A stretch of 64,000 nucleotides of DNA from Rhodospirillales bacterium (lineage in GTDB: Bacteria; Pseudomonadota; Alphaproteobacteria; JAJFIK01): contig JAJFIK010000078.1 of the NCBI GenBank assembly GCA_021775005.1, forward strand, positions 1 to 64,000, written 5' to 3'. The translations under genes were made by a program, and so were the position numbers. The notes beneath the pieces were generated by a model, which was not told the DNA's origin, ran no database searches, and saw nothing but the letters and a program-made list of their open reading frames with translations. Within the stretch, counting starts at the first letter, position 1. Each line of letters opens with the position of its first letter. This document shows, piece after piece, positions 52,432 through 62,159 of the stretch.

Positions 52432-54419
52432 GCGGGTTCCACCTCGCGCTTTGTAGTGGCCTTTTTTGCTGGCCGCGGCGCACCAATGCGAAACCGCCCA
52501 TCAGAGGCAGAGACCAATCCGCCAAAGCACATCATAAGCGCCCCGGCCCAAATCCATCTCACCAGAGGATGAATGGCCACCGTAACTGCAAAGCGATCCG
52601 TGTCGCCCTGGCGATCACCGAGAACCACATAAAGATCGCCAAACAGTGTGGCGTGAAGCCCAACCTCTGTGGTGGCTTGTCCTTCTGCGGGGTAAAACCG
52701 GCGCTCCGCTTGCAAGCGGCGAACAAGGCGGCTTTCGGAAAAAACATCGAAATTGGCAAACTCTGCGATGTAATTCGGCCCTTGCAGCTCGCCTGTTTCA
52801 GCAAGCCGCACGTCATATCCGGCGATGGACACGGTTTCGCCGGGACCGAGAATGGCAACTTCATCGCTGCGCAAATTGCCCGCGCAAGCTACCCCCATGA
52901 TCAAAATGCCCATACCGGCATGAGCGAGCGCCGTGCCATAGGCTGATCTGGGCAGCCCCCGCACGCGGTTCCATGACCGGCGGAGCGAGATCCGATTAAG
53001 TTGCAAGCGGTCAAAGATGTCTTTGGCCGCTCCGGTGATGATGAATATTCCCAAGGTAGCGCCAAGAAGCGCCAAGCCGTCGCGCACTTGCAGGAGCGCA
53101 AAGCCCACAACGAGACCGCCCACGGTGATACCTGTGACGGTCATAAGGCGTCTGGCCACACCGGGCAGGTCACCGCGTTTCCACGCCAACAAAGGCCCAA
53201 ACGGCATCGCCATGAACAGCGGCACCATGAGCGGCAACACCGTGGCGTTATAGTAGGGCGGTCCAACGGAAATGATATCGCCTGTGATCATCTCCAAAAC
53301 CAAGGGATAAAGCGTGCCTACAAGAATGGTCACTGCGCTAACGGTGAGAAACAAATTGTTGAACAAGAGCGCACTTTCGCGGCTGATGGGTGCGAAGACC
53401 GCGTGAGATTTCAAGAGCGGCGCACGCCAGGCATAGAGCGCATAAGACCCTCCAAGGGTTAGCCCCAATATGCCAAGAATGAAAATGCCGCGCGCCGGGT
53501 CATTGGCAAACGCATGGACCGATGTCAGCACGCCTGAGCGCACCAGAAATGTGCCGAGCAAACTAAAAGCAAAGCCCGCAAGCGCCAGAAACACGGTCCA
53601 GGATTTCATGGTTTCCCGGCGCTCTGTGACCACAGCCGAATGGAGTAGAGCTGTCGCTATGAGCCACGGCATCAGCGAGGCGTTTTCAACCGGGTCCCAA
53701 AACCACCAGCCGCCCCAACCAAGCTCATAGTAAGCCCACCAACTGCCCAAAGCGATACCAATTGTAAGCGCCGCCCAAGCGGTCAAAATCCACGGGCGCA
53801 CAAAGCGCGCCCAGGCTGCATCCACTTCGCCCTTCCAAAGGGCGGCAATGGCAAAGGCGAACGCGACAGAAAGACCTACGTAGCCAATGTAGAGAAGCGG
53901 CGGGTGGATCGCCAACGCAGGATCTTGCAGGACCGGATTAAAACCTTCGCCCTGAAACGGCGCTATGGCTTCTCGCAAAAACGGGTTTGAGGTGAGCAGA
54001 ATGAAAAGAACAAACACTGCCCCAATAAGCCCCTGCACAGCAAGGGCGCGCAGCTTTAGATCCTGCGGCAGACGCGGCGCGCCATAAGCGATCAAGGCCC
54101 CAAAGAAAGCCAGGATCAAAACCCAGAGCACCATAGAGCCTTCATGGTTGCCCCAGGTGGCGGCAAGCTTGTAGATCAGCGGTTTGTCTGTGTGGGAATT
54201 ATTGGCCACCAGCGTCACGGAGAAATCCGATGTGGCAAAGGCTAAAAGCAACGCCCCAAACGCAAGGGCAATACACGCAAATTGCGCTAGTGCTGCGGGA
54301 GCTGCCAAGCGCGCCAGTGCGGCGTTGCCCCGAACAAGGCCCCACCACGTACCCCCGGCTTGAAGCGCAGCAAGAAATAATGCCAACACCAAAGCAAAAT
54401 GGCCAAGCTCAACGGTCAT
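52428..54419 (-). CDS. ccmF: Cytochrome c maturation heme lyase subunit CcmF (CycK)
   Basis: This 663-residue inner-membrane protein has about fifteen spans and the tryptophan-rich heme-handling motif WGGWWFWDPVENASLMPWL. It joins heme, delivered by CcmE, to apocytochrome c with CcmH and CcmI. Further landmarks are NNSHTDKPLIYKLAATWGNHEGSMV near the N-terminus and a periplasmic loop before the last span. It overlaps ccmE by 4 bases and ccmH by 4 bases, so the three are translationally coupled. Confidence 0.96.
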   Translation of the reverse strand: MTVELGHFALVLALFLAALQAGGTWWGLVRGNAALARLAAPAALAQFACIALAFGALLLAFATSDFSVTLVANNSHTDKPLIYKLAATWGNHEGSMVLWVLILAFFGALIAYGAPRLPQDLKLRALAVQGLIGAVFVLFILLTSNPFLREAIAPFQGEGFNPVLQDPALAIHPPLLYIGYVGLSVAFAFAIAALWKGEVDAAWARFVRPWILTAWAALTIGIALGSWWAYYELGWGGWWFWDPVENASLMPWLIATALLHSAVVTERRETMKSWTVFLALAGFAFSLLGTFLVRSGVLTSVHAFANDPARGIFILGILGLTLGGSYALYAWRAPLLKSHAVFAPISRESALLFNNLFLTVSAVTILVGTLYPLVLEMITGDIISVGPPYYNATVLPLMVPLFMAMPFGPLLAWKRGDLPGVARRLMTVTGITVGGLVVGFALLQVRDGLALLGATLGIFIITGAAKDIFDRLQLNRISLRRSWNRVRGLPRSAYGTALAHAGMGILIMGVACAGNLRSDEVAILGPGETVSIAGYDVRLAETGELQGPNYIAEFANFDVFSESRLVRRLQAERRFYPAEGQATTEVGLHATLFGDLYVVLGDRQGDTDRFAVTVAIHPLVRWIWAGALMMCFGGLVSASDGRFRIGAPRPAKKATTKREVEPA

Positions 54420-54868
54420 TGATCCTCAAGCGGTTCAGGCCCGCGCCAATCACCAGAAGCGCGCAATGCTTCAACAACTTCGCGGGGCATGTAGGTTTCA
54501 TCATGTTTCGCAAGCACATGACGAGCGACAAAGATGCCACTGGGCTGCATGGTGCCTTCAATGACAACCCCCTGCCGATCCCCAAATAGGTCCGGGAGTG
54601 TGCCTTCATAGGTCACAGGAATTGTTGCCGCCCCATCGGTTACGCTAAACCGCACCACCAAGCCTTCACCGCGCACAATGCTGCCAGCCTCCACCAAGCC
54701 GCCAAGGCGTATCTCCGCAGCGGGGGGCGTCGCTAGAGCAGCCAAAGTTGTGGGGCCGTAGAAATAGGTAATGCGATTGGAGAGCCCGGTGAGCATCAAC
54801 CCAGCCGCTGCAAGCAATGTGACGCCGCCAACGGCAATCATGATTAGTCTTCTGTCGCGCCGCCGCAT
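54416..54868 (-). CDS. ccmE: Heme chaperone CcmE (CycJ)
   Basis: This 150-residue periplasmic heme carrier has an N-terminal anchor (about residues 8-27), a beta-barrel OB-fold domain (RLGGLVEAGSIVRGEGLVVRF), and the heme-binding His in VARHVLAKHDETYMP. The downstream Tyr of the family's HDExY motif is present. ATG 54868 is used because GGAGG precedes it closely; the ATG 15 bases upstream lacks a site. A promoter match lies 31 bases upstream. Confidence 0.95.
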   Translation of the reverse strand: MRRRDRRLIMIAVGGVTLLAAAGLMLTGLSNRITYFYGPTTLAALATPPAAEIRLGGLVEAGSIVRGEGLVVRFSVTDGAATIPVTYEGTLPDLFGDRQGVVIEGTMQPSGIFVARHVLAKHDETYMPREVVEALRASGDWRGPEPLEDQ

Positions 54869-55161
54869 GGGGCCTCCGGGCATTGGGATCTTGTCCCGGT
54901 TATAGCCCGTAAGGCTGGAATCTCAAGCAAGCGGGCCCGCGTCCAATTGTCTAAGGCGAGGAGTTGCGCAAAAGGGAGAGTGAGAGGGCGGGTTTGCAGC
55001 AAAGGGAGGGGTTATTTCCAGCCACGCACCCGCCCACCCGGCACTCAATTGCCGCACCTCATGGACATGAGATAGAGGCCGGGTCTCTCAAAGATTGAGA
55101 TAGCGGGCGTGGGGGCATAGTTACTCTTGTCACGGGGATGTGATCAGACGTCGCCCGAGGG
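54869..55161. other. Intergenic region inside the ccm cluster
   Basis: These 293 bases separate the ccmI stop from the ccmE start, where most alphaproteobacteria have little or no gap. I see a perfect TCTCAA-TCT-TTGAGA inverted repeat near 55085 and the ccmE promoter listed separately. No small gene is supported. Confidence 0.45.
54899..54926 (-). promoter_or_regulatory. Candidate sigma-70 promoter for ccmEFH
   Basis: Read on the minus strand, TTGAGA (54921-54926) and TATAAC (54899-54904) are spaced by 16 bases. They lie 31 bases before the ccmE ATG. This is a good housekeeping-type match that would let ccmEFH be expressed apart from ccmI. Confidence 0.5.
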
Positions 55162-56244
55162 CTAGTCACTTAGGCCATGCTGGTCGGAAATGGCATTTAT
55201 CCGGGCCAAGAGCTGCGGCTCACCGGCGGCCAGGGCGGTTGCGTTTTCCAATGCGGCAAGAGCCCCTTGGCGCTCCCCCAACACAGCGCGGGCGTTGGCC
55301 AGAGTAAGCCAACCCTCAAAATCATCGGCGTCGTCCTCAAGCCGCGCGGCGAGCCCCTCTACCATACTGCGAATAGCAGCCTGCCGCTCGGCCTCGGGAA
55401 GACCCAAGACCTGATCTGCACCCGCTGGCGCGGTCCGCACCGCAATAATTCTTGCGCGCAGATCTTCAAAGCGCGGAACCCAAGAGGCATCACCTGGCGT
55501 TGTGGCGAGCAAAGCGTCCAGCCGCTCCAAAGCGGACTCATGCGCCCCTTGCTGGTACTCATAGAGCGCGCGATAGAACACCGCGCGAGGATAGCGCGGC
55601 GCATTGGCAAGGGCGGCGTCAATCCACTCAAGGGCGCCCAGTGAGACAAGGCCGGAAGATTGAATGATCTGCACCTCCCCTATGCCGGTCAGCGCGGCCG
55701 CATCGCCGGGTCGATGGGCAAGGGCATTTTCATATGACGCCACCGCATCATCCCAGGCCCCGAGAGATTGAAAGACCTCTGCCAGATAAAGCGCCCGGTC
55801 GGCGGGATCTGAGATAGCTGCCAAGTCGGCTTCGATTTGCCCGGCCACCGGCGCAATGCGGACCGCGGTTTCCCCCTCAATATCGCGCAAGGCAAAGGGT
55901 TGCGCCGGCAAATCCGGACGCCCAAGAAACAAGTAAAGCGCCAGCGCGCCGGCAACGATGAAAAGGCCCACAATCGCCGCAACGGCGCGCGAGGGGCCAC
56001 CCCCGGCAGCCAAAGGACCCTGCGATGGGGCGCGCGAGCGACGACGGGCAATTTCCGTGCGCGCGCTATCAAGCTCGCCCGGCGGTAACAGACCCTCAGC
56101 GGCTTCACGATCAAGCTCACTCAATTGCGCGTCATACACGTCATTTGCTGAGAGGCCCTCATTGTCGTCATCGCGTGCGTAGGTGCGCATCAACCAGATA
56201 AGCGTTACCGCTGTTAGAAGACTTGTTGCAATCCAGAACGTCAT
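55162..56244 (-). CDS. ccmI: Cytochrome c-type biogenesis protein CcmI (CycH)
   Basis: This 360-residue protein has two membrane spans (about residues 2-17 and 85-107) around a cytoplasmic loop with a coiled segment (YDAQLSELDREAAEGLL). A periplasmic TPR domain follows (SYENALAHRPGDAAALTGIGEV, RAVFYRALYEYQQGAHESALERLDALL). It binds apocytochrome c C-termini and delivers them to CcmF/CcmH. Its start overlaps the DUF938 gene by 4 bases. It corresponds to rhizobial CycH, which precedes cycJKL. Confidence 0.93.
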   Translation of the reverse strand: MTFWIATSLLTAVTLIWLMRTYARDDDNEGLSANDVYDAQLSELDREAAEGLLPPGELDSARTEIARRRSRAPSQGPLAAGGGPSRAVAAIVGLFIVAGALALYLFLGRPDLPAQPFALRDIEGETAVRIAPVAGQIEADLAAISDPADRALYLAEVFQSLGAWDDAVASYENALAHRPGDAAALTGIGEVQIIQSSGLVSLGALEWIDAALANAPRYPRAVFYRALYEYQQGAHESALERLDALLATTPGDASWVPRFEDLRARIIAVRTAPAGADQVLGLPEAERQAAIRSMVEGLAARLEDDADDFEGWLTLANARAVLGERQGALAALENATALAAGEPQLLARINAISDQHGLSD

Positions 56245-56903
56245 TTGCTTGCCTTGCGGAAGACAAGCGTCAAATTGTTGGCCGGCATGGCGACCTCTTG
56301 CCCAAAGTCCAGTCCCGATTGCGCCGCCAAGGATGAGACATCACCCAAGTCGCGCACACCCCATCGCCGGTCTCGCGACTTCAGCGACGTATCGAATTCT
56401 TCGTTGGAGGGCGCGGTATGGATACCGCCCTTTGAGAACGGACCGTAAAGAACAAGCGCACCACCTGGCGACAGCACCTGCCCTGCCCCCTCAATCAGAC
56501 CAACCGCAGCTTCCCATGGGGCAATATGTATCATGTTGAGGGACAGCACCGTGTCAAACGGCCCCTCGGCCTCGCGCCACCAATGCGGCGATGTGACATC
56601 AAGGCGCAAAGGGGATTTGAGATTTGCAAGGCCCGTTGCCGCCTGCCAGGCAGCGATAGACTTCAATGCCTCAGCAGCAAGCTCGCTAGGCTGCCAGGTG
56701 ATTTGTGGCAGCGCCGTGCACACATGCACTGCATGCTCGCCGGTTCCGCTGGCAATTTCCAAAAGGCGCCCCTTTGGCGGCAGGACCTGTTGCAAGACCT
56801 CTAGAAGGGGGTCCCGATTGCGTGCGGCCGATGGAGAAAAGAGACGCGCATCATCAGCGCGGCCCGTTTCTTCCATAGCACGAGGCTTGTTTGAACCCGG
56901 CAT
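56241..56903 (-). CDS. DUF938-family SAM-dependent methyltransferase
   Basis: This 220-residue protein has the class I SAM fold with RLLEIASGTGEHAVHVC (motif I), an acidic post-I strand and FDTVLSLNMIHIAPWEAAVGLIEGA, the DUF938 hallmark. ALVLYGPFSKGGIHTAPSNEEFD and DRRWGVRDL follow at the C-terminus. The substrate is unknown. ATG 56903 (before PGSNK) is favoured by a GGGAG 12 bases upstream; a start 9 codons later is possible. It overlaps ccmI by 4 bases, so the heme-maturation gene is translated with it. Confidence 0.85.
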   Translation of the reverse strand: MPGSNKPRAMEETGRADDARLFSPSAARNRDPLLEVLQQVLPPKGRLLEIASGTGEHAVHVCTALPQITWQPSELAAEALKSIAAWQAATGLANLKSPLRLDVTSPHWWREAEGPFDTVLSLNMIHIAPWEAAVGLIEGAGQVLSPGGALVLYGPFSKGGIHTAPSNEEFDTSLKSRDRRWGVRDLGDVSSLAAQSGLDFGQEVAMPANNLTLVFRKASK

Positions 56904-57009
56904 CTCAGTGCAGTCTCCCTGAAGGCACAAAACTGTTCGCAATAGCCGCTATCACGCCCTTGAGCCGCGTGACAAGTCGAGACGGCACTACACCATGAGG
57001 GGCAAACCG

Positions 57010-59169
57010 ATGAGCGCACTAAAATGGGCGGCTTATACGCTTGGTGGTGTCATTGTGACCACCGTCATGGCTTTTGTCTTTATAACCTGGACCCCCGGGG
57101 GCCCTAGCGTCGATGTGGATGAATTGCGCGCGCATGCCGCGCAATATGATGTGGAAATTATTCGAGATCGCTTTGGTGTGCCGCACATTTATGGCGTTAC
57201 CGACCCTGACGTCGCGTTCGGCCTTGGCTATGCCCAGGCAGAAGATGATTGGGTGACGGTACAAGATTTGATTGCCATGGTGCGCGGCACTCTTGCCCGC
57301 CACCAGGGGGTGTCGGCCGCGCCCACTGATTATCTCGTTGATTGGTTCGGGATCTGGGACACCGTCGACGAAGGCTATGCGCTTGCTATCCCGGATGACG
57401 TGCGCGCACTTGCTATTGCCTATGCGGACGGGCTCAATCTCTATGCTGCTGAGAACCCCAATGAAGTTTGGGGCGACATCCTGCCGGTGCGTGGCGAGGA
57501 CATCATTGCAGGGTTTGTGTTTCGTACGCCCTTTTTCTATGGCATCGAGCGCACCTTGGGGCGTATCAACGATGGCTCGCTGGTTGCGGCGCTCAACGGC
57601 GAAATCGAAACGACGGCGGCAACTTCATTTACGCCTCCACGCGGATCGAACGCTATGGCGGTCGCGCCGCAGCGATCCGCTGATGGCGCAACGCGGCTCT
57701 TGATCAATTCCCACCAGCCCTTCACCGGGCCGGTAGCGTGGTACCAAATTCGCCTGCGCTCTGAGGATGGTTGGAATGCGGCAGGCGGCACCTTTCCGGG
57801 TGCACCGCTGATGCTGCATGGCCACAATGCCACTTTGGGCTGGGCCAATACGGTCAATCGGCCCGATGTGGTGGATGTTTATCGCTTGGAACTCAACCCC
57901 GAAAACCGCCACCAGTATCGCTTTGACGGTGAGTGGCGCGATATGAACGTAAGCCAGGCGCGATTTCGCGTGCACCTGTTTGGCCCGTTCAGCTGGCCTG
58001 TGGGGCGCGAGGTTCTGCGCTCTATCCACGGGCCGGTGATGTTGTCGGAGGGCGAAGCTTTTGCACTGCGTTACGCAGGGCGCGACGAGCTTAGGCAACT
58101 GGAGCAATACTATCGCCTCAATCGCGCGACAAACTTTGAAGAGTGGGCCGCGGCGATGCGCCTGCAAGCCCTGCCCTCCATCAACTACATTTACGGCGAC
58201 GCAGAGGGGAATATTGCCTTTGTCTATAACGCGCAAATGCCCGTGCGCGCAGAAGGGTATGATTGGCAAGGGGTGTTGCCCGGAGATGACCCCAATGCCA
58301 TCTGGAATGCCTATGAGCCCCTTGACGCTTTGCCCATGGTGATCAACCCGGCGTCGGGCTATGTGGCCAATGCAAACAACGACCCACGCCGCGCGAGCAA
58401 TAGTGCAGATGATTTCCCAACTGAGAGTGCCCCCGCTCGCTTCGGGCTTGAAACACGCATGACCAATCGCTCATTACGATTGCTGGCGCTGCTTGATGCC
58501 GATCTTTCCATCACTGATGAAGAATTTCTGGCCTATAAGTTCGACAACGGCTACACGCGCGACTCCCTCGTGGGGCGAACCATTGCCGCCGCTCTCGCCC
58601 TTGATCCGGAAGGTGACGCCTTGATCACAGAAGCGCAAGCCGTGCTCGCCCGCTGGAACTACACCTCCAACATTGAAAACCGGTCCACCGCACTGGCGCT
58701 GATGACAACTCTGCCAGCGGTTTTTGCGGGCATTAGTGAAACCACTGAGCCTGGCGTGCGCGAAAGCCTGATCAGCGCCGCCACGGCTTTGCAACGAGCC
58801 CATGGTCGCCTCGACCCCACTTGGGGTGAGGTCAATCGCCTTATACGAGGTGACGTAAACCTGCCGCTTGCAGGTGGACCGGATGCGTTGCGTGCGATTT
58901 ATTCAAATAATGAGCTGAATGAAGACGGGCAACTCACTGCCTTTGCCGGCGACACTCTCATTGCAATTGCGGAGTGGCAGGCAGACGGCACACTTAGATC
59001 GCGCATGGTGCATCAGTTCGGATCGGCCACTCAAGACGAAACCTCGCCGCATTATGCTGACCAAGCGACCTTGTTTGCGGCAGAGGAGCTGTATGAATTT
59101 CCATTGGATGAAGCCGCGGTCAGAGCCGAGGCAACGAGAATTTACCGCCCCGGACAAGGTGCTGAATAA
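57010..59169 (+). CDS. Penicillin acylase family protein (Ntn hydrolase)
   Basis: This 719-residue secreted precursor has an N-terminal membrane anchor (residues 4-28). It has an alpha-chain region (FGVPHIYGVTDPDVAFGLGYAQAEDD) and then the autocleavage site PPRGSNAMAV, where Ser213 becomes the N-terminal nucleophile of the beta chain. GHNATLGWANTVNRPDVVD and ANANNDPRR are family landmarks. Members hydrolyse amides such as beta-lactams or acyl-homoserine lactones, so quorum quenching is one possibility. ATG 57010 follows GAGGGG by about 8 bases. It lies between the DUF938 gene, read the other way, and the unknown gene that converges on it. Confidence 0.9.
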   Translation: MSALKWAAYTLGGVIVTTVMAFVFITWTPGGPSVDVDELRAHAAQYDVEIIRDRFGVPHIYGVTDPDVAFGLGYAQAEDDWVTVQDLIAMVRGTLARHQGVSAAPTDYLVDWFGIWDTVDEGYALAIPDDVRALAIAYADGLNLYAAENPNEVWGDILPVRGEDIIAGFVFRTPFFYGIERTLGRINDGSLVAALNGEIETTAATSFTPPRGSNAMAVAPQRSADGATRLLINSHQPFTGPVAWYQIRLRSEDGWNAAGGTFPGAPLMLHGHNATLGWANTVNRPDVVDVYRLELNPENRHQYRFDGEWRDMNVSQARFRVHLFGPFSWPVGREVLRSIHGPVMLSEGEAFALRYAGRDELRQLEQYYRLNRATNFEEWAAAMRLQALPSINYIYGDAEGNIAFVYNAQMPVRAEGYDWQGVLPGDDPNAIWNAYEPLDALPMVINPASGYVANANNDPRRASNSADDFPTESAPARFGLETRMTNRSLRLLALLDADLSITDEEFLAYKFDNGYTRDSLVGRTIAAALALDPEGDALITEAQAVLARWNYTSNIENRSTALALMTTLPAVFAGISETTEPGVRESLISAATALQRAHGRLDPTWGEVNRLIRGDVNLPLAGGPDALRAIYSNNELNEDGQLTAFAGDTLIAIAEWQADGTLRSRMVHQFGSATQDETSPHYADQATLFAAEELYEFPLDEAAVRAEATRIYRPGQGAE

Positions 59170-59178
59170 CGCCTGCCC

Positions 59179-60609
59179 TTAGAAGTTTGCCGCCTGATCA
59201 CTACGCCGGACTTGAGCAGCTTTGCGGCGCAAGATGTGTGCTTCGCCTTCGCTCACAAGTATGGCTGTCAGCTCAACGGACATGTCCAGATAGGCCCGCG
59301 CATTGTGTATAACGTCACCGGATTCAATACTGCGCATTTCAGATAGCAACCCCTCGCGATAGGCGTTCAACCCTTCGAGGATTTGGTCATAGGCTTCGGC
59401 ATGATGATTGCCGACATCGGCAATACCAGACGCAGGCCGCGAATCGCGCATGAAGATGCCAAGCTGGCGGGCACGCTCCATGGTTTTTTCATTGGGCTTG
59501 CGCGTCAGATCAGGGCGCTTTGTGGTGCGCGCGGCATATGACCCGGCCGCCTGAAATGGCATGGCATGCCGAATTTGCTTTGGAATGCGCTCAAAGATCA
59601 TCTGAAGTGTCTCGCCGACACTTTCCCGCGCCGTATTCAGGCGATCATTCACTATCGCGTCGCGAAGAGATTCCATTTCACCGCTGAGACCGTGTATCAA
59701 TCGCCCAACATCACTCAGATTGCTGACGGTGGTTTCAGGATCAAACGATTGTGGATCAAGCGCCGTCAACGTCGCCACTTTTGCTTCCAATTCACTAAAC
59801 AACAGCTCGACAACAATGGCGAACTTCGCACCTATTTCGAGAAGGTCTTCGCCGCGATCAGCAACGGCCGCCCGTGTCTGCAAAATTTCCCACGGGCGCT
59901 CCAATCTACGCATGGCCACAACGAATAAGTAGGGCAATGATTGTAAAGAAGACTCCGGCACAGCCCCCACAGCTTTTCTGAGGAAGTGCGCAAGTTCTTT
60001 GCTAACACGCGGTACAGGCTTGTGCATCACCTTGCGAACTTTGTTAATGACGGGCGCGATTTGCAACACATGCGCCATATCAACGGCGTCAGCAAGAATG
60101 TCTTCACTCCCCAATTGCGCCACCAATTCAGCCCGTTTGGCAGACCCGTCGTCCGCGCCTTCTAACGCGCGCGCAATTGCACTGGCACCGGCGGTTTGCA
60201 ATTCCGTTGCAACGCTGCCGATTTTTTCTTGGTCGCTCTGAAGAATGGCGTTGGTGAGATTTTCGCATTGTTCGCGATGAAGCGCGGGCATGAGATCCCC
60301 GGCGAGCCAATCCCAAATCGGCATCAACGACTCCCGCGCAATCAAGCCCGGCTGTTTGGCACCATTGCGAACTGGAATCAGAAGGTCTTCGAAGGGATCG
60401 CAAAATAGGCGCATGGGTGTGGGGGTGCGGCGGACCTGATCCTCAGCGCACACCGCATGGGGCCTGAGCCCATCCAGTAACACGTCGTGCGGCAAACCGG
60501 CCCCGCCGGCAACGCGATCAAGCTCCACGGCTGTCAGCAATTGCCGCGCCATGCTTTCTGGAAGCTGTTCCAAGAAAGCCTTTAATTTCAGAACTTTATC
60601 TTCATCCAT
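59179..60609 (-). CDS. Unrecognised helical protein, 476 residues
   Basis: I do not recognise this protein. It is soluble, with no signal or membrane segment, and mostly helical and charged. It opens with a helix like KLKAFLEQLPESMARQLLTAVELDR. Then comes RRTPTPMRLFCDPFEDLL, a Pro-rich conserved-looking block, and IARESLMPIWDWLAGDLMPAL. Several long helices follow, and the C-terminus is basic. It is in good codon agreement with its neighbours. It converges on the penicillin acylase gene, 9 bases apart, and follows the FeuQ-like kinase gene in direction. The ATG at 60609 is preferred to GTG 60615, though neither has a strong ribosome site. Confidence 0.72.
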   Translation of the reverse strand: MDEDKVLKLKAFLEQLPESMARQLLTAVELDRVAGGAGLPHDVLLDGLRPHAVCAEDQVRRTPTPMRLFCDPFEDLLIPVRNGAKQPGLIARESLMPIWDWLAGDLMPALHREQCENLTNAILQSDQEKIGSVATELQTAGASAIARALEGADDGSAKRAELVAQLGSEDILADAVDMAHVLQIAPVINKVRKVMHKPVPRVSKELAHFLRKAVGAVPESSLQSLPYLFVVAMRRLERPWEILQTRAAVADRGEDLLEIGAKFAIVVELLFSELEAKVATLTALDPQSFDPETTVSNLSDVGRLIHGLSGEMESLRDAIVNDRLNTARESVGETLQMIFERIPKQIRHAMPFQAAGSYAARTTKRPDLTRKPNEKTMERARQLGIFMRDSRPASGIADVGNHHAEAYDQILEGLNAYREGLLSEMRSIESGDVIHNARAYLDMSVELTAILVSEGEAHILRRKAAQVRRSDQAANF

Positions 60610-60778
60610 TGCCACGAACTTTCACACTTACCGCCGCAGATTCTAGGGCGATTCAGCTTACCTTGCCACACCAGCCCTTAAGACCTGGTTTATTAATCAT
60701 TTACAAGATGAGCGGGCTGAATTTGCCTTATCCCCCCTGCGATTGGCCAATCTGAGCCCGGCGCGCAGCGGAAGGGGC

Positions 60779-62155
60779 TTAAACTGCTGAGGGCAGAGTG
60801 ACGGTGACAATGAGCCCACCGCTTTGTGATTCGCCTAGCTTAACGCTTCCGCCATAGGCCGACACAATGTCGGACACAATGGACAGACCAAGGCCAGAGC
60901 CCGGCATGGTTTCATCTAGTCGTTGACCGCGCTCAAGCGCCCGCTTGCGTTCCTCAGGAGCCAGTCCCGGGCCGTCATCTTCGACAGAAAATACAATGTC
61001 GCCGCCTTGCCGCCGGGCCGTTAGCGTAACATCGCTGGCGGCCCATTTGAAGGCGTTCTCAAGCAAATTACCCGCGACTTCCTCAAGATCCTGCTGCTCC
61101 CCCCGCAACGTTAGATGCGGCTCCAGCACTTTGTGAATGGTGATGTTCTTATCTGCATGAATTTTTTGCAGGGCGCGCACCAGGCGATCAAAGGCCGGCT
61201 CCAGCGCCGTGCGCGCGCCAATGACTTGCGAGCTCGCAGCCACCCGCGCCCGCGCGAGATAGCGATCAACCTGCGCCCGCATCAAGCCCACTTGTTCGCG
61301 AGCAGTTTGGCCCAGCGGCGTCGCGTCGTTATGGGCCTCATTCACAAGAACACTAAGGGGGGTCTTAAGGGCGTGGGCCAGATTACCCACTTGGGTGCGG
61401 GCGCGCTCCACAACTTTTTGATTTTCGTCAATCAATAGATTGAGTTCTGCCGCTAGAGGTTCGATTTCCAAAGGCAGTTCTTCACCTTTGAGCCGATTTA
61501 ATTCACCGGAGCGAATGCGCACCAAAGACTTCTCGATCTGGCTCAAGGGCGACAGCCCGAACCCAACCATAATCAGCGTTACCGCACCAATGGACGCAAT
61601 GGCAACAGCCGCGCCAATTATCAGAGCGCGAATAATCGCGGTTTGAGTAACTTGAAGCGGCGTGATGTCGCGCGCCACGGTAAGCAGGAATTGTTGTTCG
61701 GGATTGGGGGTAACTTCGCCATCGGCAAGAATGCCCGCCGTCATGCGTTGCACCATCACAAGCAAGGGCTCGCCAGTTGGTCCCACCGTCTCCAGGTCCC
61801 ATCGATCCTGTGTGTGGTCGATGAAATTGATATTGAGGCGGGACTGCTGCAATGACGTGGAGGTCGCCACGGGCTCCAGGGCATCGCCATCGTCCACGCG
61901 AAATACTTGATAATACCAGCCTGAAAAGACCCGTTCGAATTGGGTATCCCCTGGCAGTTTGGGATCAAATGTGCCCTCGCTGGTCAATTGCGCCCAGGCA
62001 GAAAGTTGCAGCACCTCTTCTTCCAAAGAATTGAGGAACTCTTGGCGTTGAAGAGAGATTGTGAATTGGGCAGCAAGGAAGACGCCCACAAGAAGAAAAA
62101 TCACAGACGGAATCAGCGTGGCAAAGATGAGCCGCGCGCGAATGGACCGCCACAT
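60779..62155 (-). CDS. FeuQ/PhoQ-like sensor histidine kinase
   Basis: This 458-residue kinase has two spans (about residues 10-32 and 175-200) flanking a periplasmic domain rich in Asp and Glu. HisKA carries the phospho-accepting His in VGNLAHALKTPLSVLVNEA. HATPase shows NLLENAFKWA, VEDDGPGLAPEE and GSGLGLSIVSDIV. The LAHALKTPL box marks the PhoQ/FeuQ group, which in rhizobia governs envelope and glucan export genes. ATG 62155 lies 4 bases after the regulator stop. A longer frame overlaps the regulator and is unlikely. Confidence 0.92.
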   Translation of the reverse strand: MWRSIRARLIFATLIPSVIFLLVGVFLAAQFTISLQRQEFLNSLEEEVLQLSAWAQLTSEGTFDPKLPGDTQFERVFSGWYYQVFRVDDGDALEPVATSTSLQQSRLNINFIDHTQDRWDLETVGPTGEPLLVMVQRMTAGILADGEVTPNPEQQFLLTVARDITPLQVTQTAIIRALIIGAAVAIASIGAVTLIMVGFGLSPLSQIEKSLVRIRSGELNRLKGEELPLEIEPLAAELNLLIDENQKVVERARTQVGNLAHALKTPLSVLVNEAHNDATPLGQTAREQVGLMRAQVDRYLARARVAASSQVIGARTALEPAFDRLVRALQKIHADKNITIHKVLEPHLTLRGEQQDLEEVAGNLLENAFKWAASDVTLTARRQGGDIVFSVEDDGPGLAPEERKRALERGQRLDETMPGSGLGLSIVSDIVSAYGGSVKLGESQSGGLIVTVTLPSAV

Positions 62156-62159
62156 GCCC

